Origin: Bacteroidales bacterium
GTDB taxonomy: Bacteria; Bacteroidota; Bacteroidia; Bacteroidales; Muribaculaceae
Length of the DNA: 57,684 nucleotides
Reading direction: 5' to 3'
Assembly (NCBI GenBank): GCA_014800525.1
Contig: JAAVFV010000040.1
Coordinates: forward strand, 1 to 57,684
Program-made: the position numbers and the translations under genes
The notes under the pieces: model-generated
Database searches by the model: none
What the model saw: only the letters and a program-made list of their open reading frames with translations
Told to the model about the DNA's origin: nothing
Part shown: piece after piece, positions 50,969 to 57,684 of the stretch
Position numbering within the stretch: position 1 is the first letter of the stretch
Layout: the number at the start of each line of letters is the position of its first letter

Positions 50969-51742
50969 TCAGTTCGGTATAGGAGAGGAGATTTTCTTAT
51001 TGCTTTTCCGATGCTTACGATATTCTCTTAGTTCTTCTAAGTAACTGGCGGTGATTACCCCGGAAGGCAATGCTATGATTGCCACTCCAAAAAGAGAGGA
51101 AATCATGGACACCACTCTTCCAATATTAGTTACAGGGCATAAATCTCCATATCCTACAGTGGTAAGCGTTACAGTAGCCCAGTAGAGTGCATCAAAAAAT
51201 GAATTAAAAGTTATTTCTCCGGTTTGCGGATTAATATGGGGCTCTGCATTAAACATTATCAATGCAGTAATAAAGATATAAAATACCGCCAGCATGAGCA
51301 CAGATAATAACACATCTTTTTCCTTACTCAAAACTCTTAAAAAGATAGTTATCTTATCCGAATATCTGAAGACTTTGAGCAGTCTGACGATTTTAATAAG
51401 CCTCGTGAGACGCAACAACTTAAATTCGGGACTGATTAAATTCAACCCTGGCAAAATAGATAAAAGGTCTATTATGGCCATAGGGGTGAAAGGGTAAATA
51501 AAATAAGATACTATTCCTTTCCTCAATTGTATACTTGAAGTATACCAACGAAGGATATAATCAATAATGAATGCTGTGACAGTTATGATTTCAATAACTT
51601 TAAAAATAGGATAGTCTTCTATAAACATCAGGGGTATTATACTCGCTATAATCATAAAAAGCATATACCAATCATAAATTCGACTGGCCAACATCCCTTT
51701 TCTATCCTTATTTATCAGATCAAAAACCTTCTGTTGTAACAT
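50969..51742 (-). CDS. Voltage-gated-type potassium channel (ion transport protein)
   Basis: 257 residues with six membrane segments. Segment 4 is arginine/lysine spaced (LLRLTRLIKIVRLLKVFRYS), as in voltage sensors. The pore helix and filter WATVTLTTVGYGD define potassium selectivity, and the last helix is RVVSMISSLFGVAIIALPSG. A basic C-terminal tail has no RCK or cyclic-nucleotide domain. It should form a tetrameric inner-membrane channel. It is monocistronic. Confidence 0.93.
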   Translation of the reverse strand: MLQQKVFDLINKDRKGMLASRIYDWYMLFMIIASIIPLMFIEDYPIFKVIEIITVTAFIIDYILRWYTSSIQLRKGIVSYFIYPFTPMAIIDLLSILPGLNLISPEFKLLRLTRLIKIVRLLKVFRYSDKITIFLRVLSKEKDVLLSVLMLAVFYIFITALIMFNAEPHINPQTGEITFNSFFDALYWATVTLTTVGYGDLCPVTNIGRVVSMISSLFGVAIIALPSGVITASYLEELREYRKHRKSNKKISSPIPN

Positions 51743-52026
51743 TTCGATGTTAAATTATCTTGTGAAATTACAAAAAATATCTGATAATCGGCTTGTAATA
51801 ACAAATAATATTCCCACGCTTTATTCGCCATATACGATATTATAGATCAAGAAGGGTCAAAAGAGCAGCTTAGACTCCAACCCACAAAAAATGCTTAGTA
51901 AATGACAAAATTATAAAATGAAGTTTAGACAACTTCTTTAGCCTGAATTAATTTTGAACACTTATACATATGCAAATTTAGGAATAAAAATTAATAAGTG
52001 CAATGGAGCCTTAGACAACCTCTTCA
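51743..52026. other. Spacer with 3'-end hairpin motifs
   Basis: Contains GAAGTTTAGACAACTTC (51920-51936) and a diverged copy GAGCCTTAGACAACCTC (about 52,006-52,022) directly after the YccF stop codon. Both belong to the short hairpin family also found at 13,456 and 44,378. Also carries a GACTCCAACCCACAAAA module (about 51,870) that is the reverse of the GGGTTGGAGTCTAA repeat piece seen in region 2. No gene is seen. Confidence 0.4.
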
Positions 52027-52395
52027 TTATCTCACTGTCTTCCCAAATGGAAATAGAGCTAACATCATGAGTTTGAAATGTTGTATTCCGAAGGGGATGC
52101 CTACAATGGTGATGCAGAATAGAAGACCCCACCCTAAGTGGGTGAGGGCAATGGCAAAGCCACCGAGAAACCACCATATAATGTTCATTATTCCGGCAAG
52201 ACAACCTGAAGGCCATCCGTCGGACGATATGTCTGTGCCGAATGGCCATAAAGCTACCTGAGCTAACTTTATTGTCTGGACTCCGAATGGTATTCCTATG
52301 ATGGTAAGCATCATCAGTAGGCTTGAAAATGCATATTCAATGGCTATCATCAAACCGCCGAATACTACCCAGATAATATTCAAAAGGATATTCAT
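52027..52395 (-). CDS. yccF: YccF-domain membrane protein
   Basis: 122 residues with two tandem YccF units: NIIWVVFGGLMIAIEYAFSS then LTIIGIPFGVQTIKLAQVAL WPFG, and NIIWWFLGGFAIALTHLGWG then ITIVGIPFGIQHFKLMMLAL FPFG. This duplicated architecture is normal for YccF. It is an inner-membrane protein of unknown function. It overlaps the PH-domain gene upstream by 4 bases. Confidence 0.93.
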   Translation of the reverse strand: MNILLNIIWVVFGGLMIAIEYAFSSLLMMLTIIGIPFGVQTIKLAQVALWPFGTDISSDGWPSGCLAGIMNIIWWFLGGFAIALTHLGWGLLFCITIVGIPFGIQHFKLMMLALFPFGKTVR

Positions 52396-52826
52396 TGTAT
52401 AAGAGTGATTTTGGGATTAATAGAGAGAAGTTCGGTAATAAATTTCTTTTGACGAACGGGAGATATTATGAGAAGTGTGCTACTCTTGAGAATATTAGGG
52501 TCGTTAAATTTGATTGCCAGCCGATGAGTAAGAGAGATTGCCGGCGCCGAAAGTACGCTCTTAGTTGGCTTAATTTCTTCGATTGCGTCAATAGGATATA
52601 AGATTGTGCGGAAGAAAGAATAGACGATAAGATTCCGGCCAACAATTCGATAGCTGACACTTGCAAAAACCACAATCACAAATACTAACATCACCACTGA
52701 GATGACTAAAGGCCATAATCCCTCTGTGAGGAACCACTCCGCCAGGCAACATGCTGACACAAGAGCTATTATGAGAAATGTAGAACTATCCCATTTCGAA
52801 CTATATTTTGTACCGTTCATTTTCAT
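52392..52826 (-). CDS. Bacterial PH-domain membrane protein
   Basis: About 144 residues from the ATG at 52826; an earlier ATG at 52880 would run into the upstream gene. Two membrane spans (STFLIIALVSACCLAEWFL; LWPLVISVVMLVFVIVVFAS) are followed by a PH-like beta module: SYRIVGRNLIVYSFFRTILY, PIDAIEEIKPTKS, LAIKFND and LLIISPVRQKKFITELLSIN. This matches short bPH proteins found in Bacteroidetes. Its coupling to yccF suggests a joint membrane role. Confidence 0.8.
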   Translation of the reverse strand: MKMNGTKYSSKWDSSTFLIIALVSACCLAEWFLTEGLWPLVISVVMLVFVIVVFASVSYRIVGRNLIVYSFFRTILYPIDAIEEIKPTKSVLSAPAISLTHRLAIKFNDPNILKSSTLLIISPVRQKKFITELLSINPKITLIQ

Positions 52827-52843
52827 AGATATGATATGGGTCT

Positions 52844-53197
52844 TTAGTAGAGAAGGGGCTTTTTTGCCTGATTTTTCCATCCTGCGCGATATTCTTTGTC
52901 AGTGAAATAGACTTTGATATCAGCTTGGTAGGGGTATTCGGTAAAAAACACTTTTTTATCCGCACGATAGGAGTGGGGGGTAATGTACCAAATCCCGCGA
53001 TTCTCGTTGGCTTTTGCTCGATATTCAGAGTCCGTGCGGTAGACCACCAGGTCCGCTTTATACTCTGCATCTACAACATAGACTTTTATATCTGCCTGAT
53101 AGCTATACTCGGTGGAATAGATCTTTTGAGCGAAAGCGTTGGAGAATGAGGAGAAGAGTAATAGAGGTAGGAAGTAGTGTAGGAAAGTCATAGGCAA
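52844..53197 (-). CDS. Secreted DUF6150-like repeat protein
   Basis: 117 residues with a signal peptide (MTFLHYFLPLLLFSSFSNAF AQ in two parts). The mature protein is made of short units of the form Y-x-AD-x-K-V-(Y/F)-(V/F)-x-(D/E)-x-(E/P)-Y: STEYSYQADIKVYVVDAEYK, ADLVVYRTDSEYRAK, ADKKVFFTEYPYQ and ADIKVYFTDKEYRAG. This is the DUF6150 pattern. Function is unknown; location should be the periplasm or cell surface. Confidence 0.78.
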   Translation of the reverse strand: MPMTFLHYFLPLLLFSSFSNAFAQKIYSTEYSYQADIKVYVVDAEYKADLVVYRTDSEYRAKANENRGIWYITPHSYRADKKVFFTEYPYQADIKVYFTDKEYRAGWKNQAKKPLLY

Positions 53198-53779
53198 TAA
53201 TCTGATAGGTTGGAGGCTTAATTAACTAAGTATTCAAAATTATTAATTCGATAGATGCCGAACGCAGAAAAAGCTAACAAACAGCGGTTTAACGCCTTGT
53301 AATGTAGAAAAGACATACCCTTAATTCGCTTATTTTCAACGCATTTACTGGAATTTGAGCAAACCAAATGCAATTCGCTTGCAATCAGGGTTTTCGTATA
53401 TCACACTTGTACCGGTAGGTTCGTGTTTCCTGTTGTCAAATCCGTAAGGATTCGCGTGTGGGCTTGAAGCGCATGTCAGCCGAAGGCTGGTGCGCGGTGC
53501 TCGAAGAGCATCAAGACCCACCATCAAAATTAGTAAAAATCCTATAATCGGCAAAAATAAAAATAGGGGCGATTAAGAAATTTGATGTCATCATCAGTAA
53601 CATCATGTAATTGCGGAACCTCAAACTATGATTTTGTTTATTTGTCAGGTGTAGGTCAGAACTTATTTATTATGTCACTATAATGATATTTAATCCTTAA
53701 AATACGGGTTAATATTCAGTTAAATGACACTTACTAACGAACTTAAAAATCCATAATTAAAATATTTTATAAGCATAGA
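53198..53779. other. Intergenic region without supported genes
   Basis: About 580 bases. 53,345-53,560 is relatively GC-rich, with small palindromes (GCCGAAGGC; GTGCTCGAAGAGCA), and could be a remnant or a structured repeat. The remainder is AT-rich. A 69-codon open frame on the minus strand here has no protein-like features I trust. Confidence 0.35.
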
Positions 53780-54511
53780 CTACTGTTTAATGGATTTTGA
53801 TTTAAGAATACTTTCGCAGACCAGACGGCAACCAGCTGCCAGAAAAAATTGTCTTACAAGATTTTGATCCACTATTGTTTCTTTCTCGGATAATCCATCT
53901 TTCCAACAATCAGCAATACCATATATGTCGCAACAATCATATAGATGACATTCAGCATCTTCATAAGTAGAATATACGTCAAATGCGATTATATCAAGTT
54001 TTGATGCAATCTCCGGAGTGTATTCTGACGATAGTTTGACATACGGGTCGGCTCCAAGAGCCAATAGACGTTCGAATTCCTTAAAATTAAATTTTAGTCC
54101 GGCCTCATAGAGCAGACAGTCAATTTTACGATACCCCATTTTCTCAAGATGCTCCAGAGATCCATCAAGCATAAATTCGAAATCATCTTCTTTATCAAAC
54201 CATGCAAATGACTGAAGTGACATCTTAAAATCGTCTATGAAATTTTCGGGTATCGGGATTAAGGAAGCGAGATAATCAATTATACGTTGATTCTCTCCAC
54301 GCGCTTTCTCGACAACGGGAATAAAATTTACAGACCAGTCATCATCCCGGAGGATAATTTTATTTGCGTACGCCACACGATAAAGAGAATATATTCCCAT
54401 GAAGCATCTGTTGTTTTGTGCTTCAAACACACGGATGAAGTCATTTGCTCTGTTTTGAAGCAGATACATCAGAAGATGATTATTTGCTGAAGTTTTTTCG
54501 TTCTTTTCCAT
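53780..54511 (-). CDS. Ankyrin-like hypothetical protein in radical SAM operon
   Basis: 243 residues. Most is helical; FEAQNNRCFMGIYSLYRVAY and FKEFERLLALGADPYVKLSS resemble ankyrin-type hairpins (L-LL-LGADP), suggesting a protein-binding surface. There is a cysteine- and tyrosine-rich patch AECHLYDCCDIYGIADCW. No signal peptide. It is third in the cluster, 40 bases after the radical SAM gene. It may be the partner or substrate carrier for that enzyme; this is inference. Confidence 0.6.
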   Translation of the reverse strand: MEKNEKTSANNHLLMYLLQNRANDFIRVFEAQNNRCFMGIYSLYRVAYANKIILRDDDWSVNFIPVVEKARGENQRIIDYLASLIPIPENFIDDFKMSLQSFAWFDKEDDFEFMLDGSLEHLEKMGYRKIDCLLYEAGLKFNFKEFERLLALGADPYVKLSSEYTPEIASKLDIIAFDVYSTYEDAECHLYDCCDIYGIADCWKDGLSEKETIVDQNLVRQFFLAAGCRLVCESILKSKSIKQ

Positions 54512-54551
54512 TCATTAAATTTTTGAAGATTGGTGTTTTTAATATACACAC

Positions 54552-55292
54552 TCAAAGGCATGATTTAAATTCTATTTTAGACATTGCCTCTATCAATCCC
54601 TTATAGTCCAGGCTTCTCAGAGGCTCTTTCCCTTGAGCAAAACTACAAAAATTTACTCTTTTATCCCAAGAAACTGAAACAAAATTACCCGGAACCTTGC
54701 ATTTCAATAAGCAAGACGGACTCTGAAAGGGTTGTCCGGCTGTGATTTCCGAGAGTTGTTTAGGGGTGGGAGTCTGGGAAAATCTTTGCGGCACCAGGAT
54801 TATTTGCTCTGGGGAAATATATTTTAAAGCCATCCTGTATGCCAATTTCGACCCACTGATTTTATCAGCCGCAACCAGAAGATTGATACCCGGTTTAACT
54901 CCAATTTCTTTAAGACAGTCAAGACGATTAAGAACTCTTTTTATCTCCGATTCATCATCGGGATTATGGATTGTGAGGTGAATTTTATCGGGTGTTGTGT
55001 TAATCAGTTTATGCCAGATCAATTCGTTTTCCAGAGGCAATCCATTTGAAGTGACGGAAAGATAGCAAAGAGGATAAATCGCTTCGATTATCTTAAAGAT
55101 ACCATCGTATTCAAATGGCTCTCCACCTCCAAGGGATACCGCTTCGATTCCATTAGCAATGCAGTCCTTCAGAAATTCTATTACTTCCTCAAGCTTCCAT
55201 GCGGTTTCTCCTAGGGAATTGCTATTATTATAACAGAAAGGACAACCCTTGCTACAATAATTACTCAGATCTATGGAAAGCATTTCAATCAT
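54552..55292 (-). CDS. Radical SAM enzyme with twitch-like C-terminal cysteines
   Basis: 246 residues. The cluster motif C13-x3-C17-x2-C20 (NYCSKGCPFC), the SAM motif SLGGGEPFE (54-62), and LSVTSNGLPL on the next strand define a radical SAM core. The C-terminal part holds Cys194, Cys198, Cys216 and Cys245, with SWDKRVNFCSFAQG between. This resembles a twitch/SPASM-type auxiliary Fe-S site as found in peptide-modifying enzymes. It is short for that class (usual 320-450). It is flanked by two unknown genes, with no obvious short precursor peptide. It probably modifies a peptide or protein; the substrate is unknown. Confidence 0.85.
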   Translation of the reverse strand: MIEMLSIDLSNYCSKGCPFCYNNSNSLGETAWKLEEVIEFLKDCIANGIEAVSLGGGEPFEYDGIFKIIEAIYPLCYLSVTSNGLPLENELIWHKLINTTPDKIHLTIHNPDDESEIKRVLNRLDCLKEIGVKPGINLLVAADKISGSKLAYRMALKYISPEQIILVPQRFSQTPTPKQLSEITAGQPFQSPSCLLKCKVPGNFVSVSWDKRVNFCSFAQGKEPLRSLDYKGLIEAMSKIEFKSCL

Positions 55293-55321
55293 TGCGAATA
55301 GGTTGAAAGATACTACAAAGA

Positions 55322-56752
55322 TTAATACGGTTCAAAGGTTCCACCGGTTCGTTTCAATTCCTCTACCTCTTGTTCGGTATAGGACATCCTGAAAATTTGA
55401 CCTCTATAAGGTTGTAGAGCAAGAAATTTGATGTAGTGTTCATGATCCATTACATCACTTTCAGGATAAATTGGATATTTAAAATTATTGATCGTTACTT
55501 CATTGTTTGATATAGGAAAGACTTCAGCAAAAACCGGTAAAACCTCATTATCAATAATAATAACATGAGGATTTATAACCTTTACAACATTCTCAAACCA
55601 ACCTTTAGATAAAGCCAATAATTGGGTAAGGCTCTCAACTGTCATCATATGTGCTACTCTATCGATGGACATACAATATTTCGGAGCTTTATGCGGAAAA
55701 GAGGGAATATAGCTGAATAGGGCCATTTTTGTTTTTAAATATTCAGGCAAATTGACCTGTTTAAAGTAACGATAATCTTTTGTTGGAGCCTTAATATAAA
55801 GGATAGTTGGCGTAAGAGTGTTTATCTCAGTTAGAATTCTTGCACAGTCCAGGTTACATCTTTGGCATTTATAACTCTTCTGTTTAGGACAATATTCAAA
55901 AAAGTCAATGAGAAAAGGCTCCGTGAGACAATATTTTTTAGTATGCTTGTTAATGGGGAAAAGCGAATATCCCGCGTTATTAATGCCCAGAACCCTAACG
56001 TTAGATCCACAAACAAACCATTCAGCAATCTGTAGGTCTTCAGCGTCCTGGAATCTGATAGGCACATGAAGGATTTTTCTACGGAAACGTTCATCTATTT
56101 GAGAAATATTTACCGGCGTAGAGGGGACATTCATTCGATGTTGAGGAGTTGATGACCAATAAGACTGACAATAGATATAGTATGGAGCATTTTCAAAATT
56201 CTTAGAAAATACTACCGATTCGGTGGATTGGTCATATTCAGAATTGACATCCCATTCGGGTACTTGATAGATTGCCTTGATCATACCAGCATTAAGCATC
56301 ATGGCCAAAGTAGACCTGGCAATTATGTTATGATTTGAGTCAATGCACTCAAAAGCATCAACATAAAAAAGATTCATTTCCGGCAATATACATCCATAAT
56401 TGGTAATATCCTCATTTTCACACAATGAAAGTAATTCCGAGGTATATGCCGGATCAATGGCCAGGATGACCTTAAACCATAAATTAACCTCATTTAGATT
56501 TCTCGGCTCGCCACATATTTCATAAATTTGGGCTGGAGTCAGATGAATACCTACGCACATACAATCTTCTGAGAATCCTTGCCCAAAAGCCATATCAGAA
56601 ATACACAAATCAGGTTCGACATGATTAAATTCGGGGACAGGACCATTATCGTCAAAGGCCATCAGGCCAACATTACCATCTGCATCTACCATATACCATG
56701 CTGTTGACATGGAATGGGTTGCCGGATATTCCTTATCTGTTATCATATTCAA
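55322..56752 (-). CDS. Unknown 476-residue protein, first gene of radical SAM operon
   Basis: Not recognised. No signal peptide. Notable are a cysteine cluster FFEYCPKQKSYKCQRCNLDC (about 285-305; C-x7-C-x2-C-x3-C), which could bind zinc or an Fe-S cluster, and an earlier beta-rich half (PATHSMSTAWYMVDADGNVG, PYYIYCQSYWSSTPQHRMNV). It ends TEQEVEELKRTGGTFEPY, an exposed Gly-rich tail. It lies 29 bases upstream of the radical SAM gene, so it is co-transcribed and is a candidate substrate or scaffold for that enzyme. The first residues MNMITDKEYPATHSMSTAWY read as protein, so the start is plausible. Confidence 0.7.
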   Translation of the reverse strand: MNMITDKEYPATHSMSTAWYMVDADGNVGLMAFDDNGPVPEFNHVEPDLCISDMAFGQGFSEDCMCVGIHLTPAQIYEICGEPRNLNEVNLWFKVILAIDPAYTSELLSLCENEDITNYGCILPEMNLFYVDAFECIDSNHNIIARSTLAMMLNAGMIKAIYQVPEWDVNSEYDQSTESVVFSKNFENAPYYIYCQSYWSSTPQHRMNVPSTPVNISQIDERFRRKILHVPIRFQDAEDLQIAEWFVCGSNVRVLGINNAGYSLFPINKHTKKYCLTEPFLIDFFEYCPKQKSYKCQRCNLDCARILTEINTLTPTILYIKAPTKDYRYFKQVNLPEYLKTKMALFSYIPSFPHKAPKYCMSIDRVAHMMTVESLTQLLALSKGWFENVVKVINPHVIIIDNEVLPVFAEVFPISNNEVTINNFKYPIYPESDVMDHEHYIKFLALQPYRGQIFRMSYTEQEVEELKRTGGTFEPY

Positions 56753-56883
56753 GTTAGATTATATAGATTGTTGATCGGACTATAGAGCTGCTTCTTCCCA
56801 TAGTGTCGACTGTCAGGCATCAGCCTTCTCCTTCTGTCCCGTTTCACCGTGAACTATGTACTCATCAAATTCGCTCATAACTT

Positions 56884-57239
56884 TTATTTAAGAATAACCC
56901 AACGGCCGGTTGTGTCTGAACCTTCCCTTTCGATGTAATCTAATTTCTTAAGATCTCTGGTTACTCGCTTGGCGGTTGATTCGGAGAGGGTGAAGATGTC
57001 TATAAGTTGTGAATGGGTAATTTTTGGATTTTTTGAGTGGCAATGTAGATTCTCTTCAAACCTTCCTTCAATTCGCTTACAGTATCATTCTGTGAATTTA
57101 CAGTGTCATTACCAGTGTCACATATAGTTTCAGGTTGCAGATTTACAGTGTCATTTTCTGGATAGGCGGAAGAGTAGGTGACGATAGAGTAGAGGTAGAA
57201 CTTTAGATAGTCTATCTGATCCTCGATATCCGAGCCCAA
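56884..57239 (-). pseudogene. Winged-helix C-terminus of an ATP-binding regulator, frameshifted remnant
   Basis: The minus strand from about 57,040 to the TAA at 56,884-56,886 encodes NPKITHSQLIDIFTLSESTA KRVTRDLKKLDYIEREGSDT TGRWVILK, a winged helix typical of the end of AlbA_2/RecG-like ATP-binding proteins. The preceding residues (LKEGLKRIYIATQKI) are in another frame, with the break at a run of six A (about 57,033-57,040). Repeated NDTVN/ENDTVS units precede it, as in such linkers. No start or N-terminal domain is present, so it is a decaying fragment. Confidence 0.55.
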
Positions 57240-57366
57240 TAAGCCCTCAGAGCCTCTACAATCTGTATGTCAAGATCCTTATCCAGATGTTCTCCCTGAT
57301 TGCCTACGATATTTTCAATGTAGGAAATAGATTGAGAAAAAACTTCAGGATATGATTATATCTTGA

Positions 57367-57684
57367 TCAAGGAATAATTCCAGCTGCACGCAGTTGACGT
57401 AACATTTCTTCTTGTTCGGGTGTCGGAACGGGTTTGACCGAGGTATAGTTTATGGATTCGTAATCAGTTACCCATTTTTTGAATAGAGAAGTCAATTGCT
57501 CACTTATCTGTTTATCACGATCTGCGATATCGGTAGGTAACCAGTCGCTACAGGCTGATTTGCCAAACTCTCTTGTCACTTCAATCTTAGACTCAGTATA
57601 CTGATCTTTCTTTTTATCGAAATATCCATTGCTTGCTTTTATATTAAGCGACTTTTCAAGTGGAAGTTTATTACCGAGATGTTC
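57367..57684 (-). CDS. C-terminus of a GmrSD-type (DUF262/DUF1524) restriction protein, partial
   Basis: The frame is open to the window edge. It reads EHLGNKLPLEKSLNIKASNG YFDKKKDQYTES, then VTREFGKSACSDWLPTDIADR, and ends LRQLRAAGIIP. The H-L-GN-L-x4-LN-x3-SN-x2-F-x-KK-x3-Y pattern followed by a T-R-E-L helix is the end of the DUF1524 HNH-type domain of GmrSD modification-dependent restriction enzymes. The catalytic HNH residues and the DUF262 part should lie beyond 57,684. The 127 bases before the remnant at 57,239 hold nothing I can assign. Confidence 0.72.
   Translation of the reverse strand, partial: EHLGNKLPLEKSLNIKASNGYFDKKKDQYTESKIEVTREFGKSACSDWLPTDIADRDKQISEQLTSLFKKWVTDYESINYTSVKPVPTPEQEEMLRQLRAAGIIP

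Noticed and set aside
53345..53554. 69-codon minus-strand open frame
   Set aside because: Composition looks like translated structured DNA; no start context or domain is evident.
1..57684. tRNA, rRNA or integrase signals that would define an integrated element
   Set aside because: None were seen by reading both strands; the accessory character rests on gene content and repeats only.

Overview
The window looks like a chromosomal segment of a Bacteroidales bacterium, most likely a gut member of the Muribaculaceae or a relative. The evidence is that genes lack Shine-Dalgarno leaders, many promoters carry the Bacteroidetes -7 box (TAnnTTTG), and there are TlpA/DUF4369-type lipoproteins, PD40 and choice-of-anchor proteins, DUF1016 nucleases and IS66/IS110 elements of Bacteroidales type. 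The taxon is inferred from gene content only. No rRNA, tRNA or CRISPR array was seen.

Region 1 (1-11.2 kb) is the most striking. A same-strand cluster encodes a tubulin-superfamily protein, a 1337-residue actin/Hsp70-fold ATPase with an FG-rich insert, a degenerate Hsp70-like protein with a helical-repeat tail, two TerD-family proteins, and a single-pass membrane protein whose periplasmic end resembles the cell-wall-binding CW_7 (Cpl-7) domain. Both TerD proteins and the membrane protein begin with the same short motif. I read this as an undescribed cytoskeleton-like stress or envelope system that links a cytoplasmic filament/TerD assembly to peptidoglycan.

Region 2 (11.2-30.5 kb) is an accessory island. 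It has an IS110 element with a candidate bridge RNA, a UPF1-like helicase, a PHP phosphatase, and an AbiE-like winged-helix/nucleotidyltransferase pair coupled to a metallophosphoesterase. A HAD triple-domain protein sits beside a degenerate FtsZ-like protein. Further along are an Abi_2 HEPN gene framed by duplicated WYL sequence, a WYL regulator and a SLOG protein. Two co-regulated promoters drive an unknown gene and an operon of unknown protein, PD-(D/E)XK nuclease (frameshifted), truncated FtsZ-like GTPase domain and metallophosphoesterase. A DUF1016 nuclease is broken by one stop codon. Three tubulin-superfamily genes in about 28 kb, two of them stripped-down FtsZ relatives, is exceptional.

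Region 3 (30.5-41.7 kb) is mostly envelope and secreted proteins: a lectin-like or FISUMP-like protein, a frameshifted sorting-domain protein, a TlpA lipoprotein, a PD40 protein and a 1320-residue surface protein. A dead IS66 element (two nonsense codons in tnpC) and a 58-bp tandem array interrupt it.

Region 4 (42-53.2 kb) is more ordinary: two ABC transporter units around a YtrA-like GntR regulator, a TraB/GumN protein, a small GNAT, a GYF-like membrane protein with an acidic repeat, RtcB, a potassium channel, YccF, a PH-domain protein and a DUF6150-like protein.

Region 5 (53.8-57.7 kb) is again accessory: an operon of a 476-residue unknown, a radical SAM enzyme and an ankyrin-like protein, then a winged-helix remnant and the C-terminus of a GmrSD-type (DUF262/DUF1524) restriction enzyme running off the window. 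Dispersed structured repeats recur throughout the intergenic spaces of regions 1 and 2.
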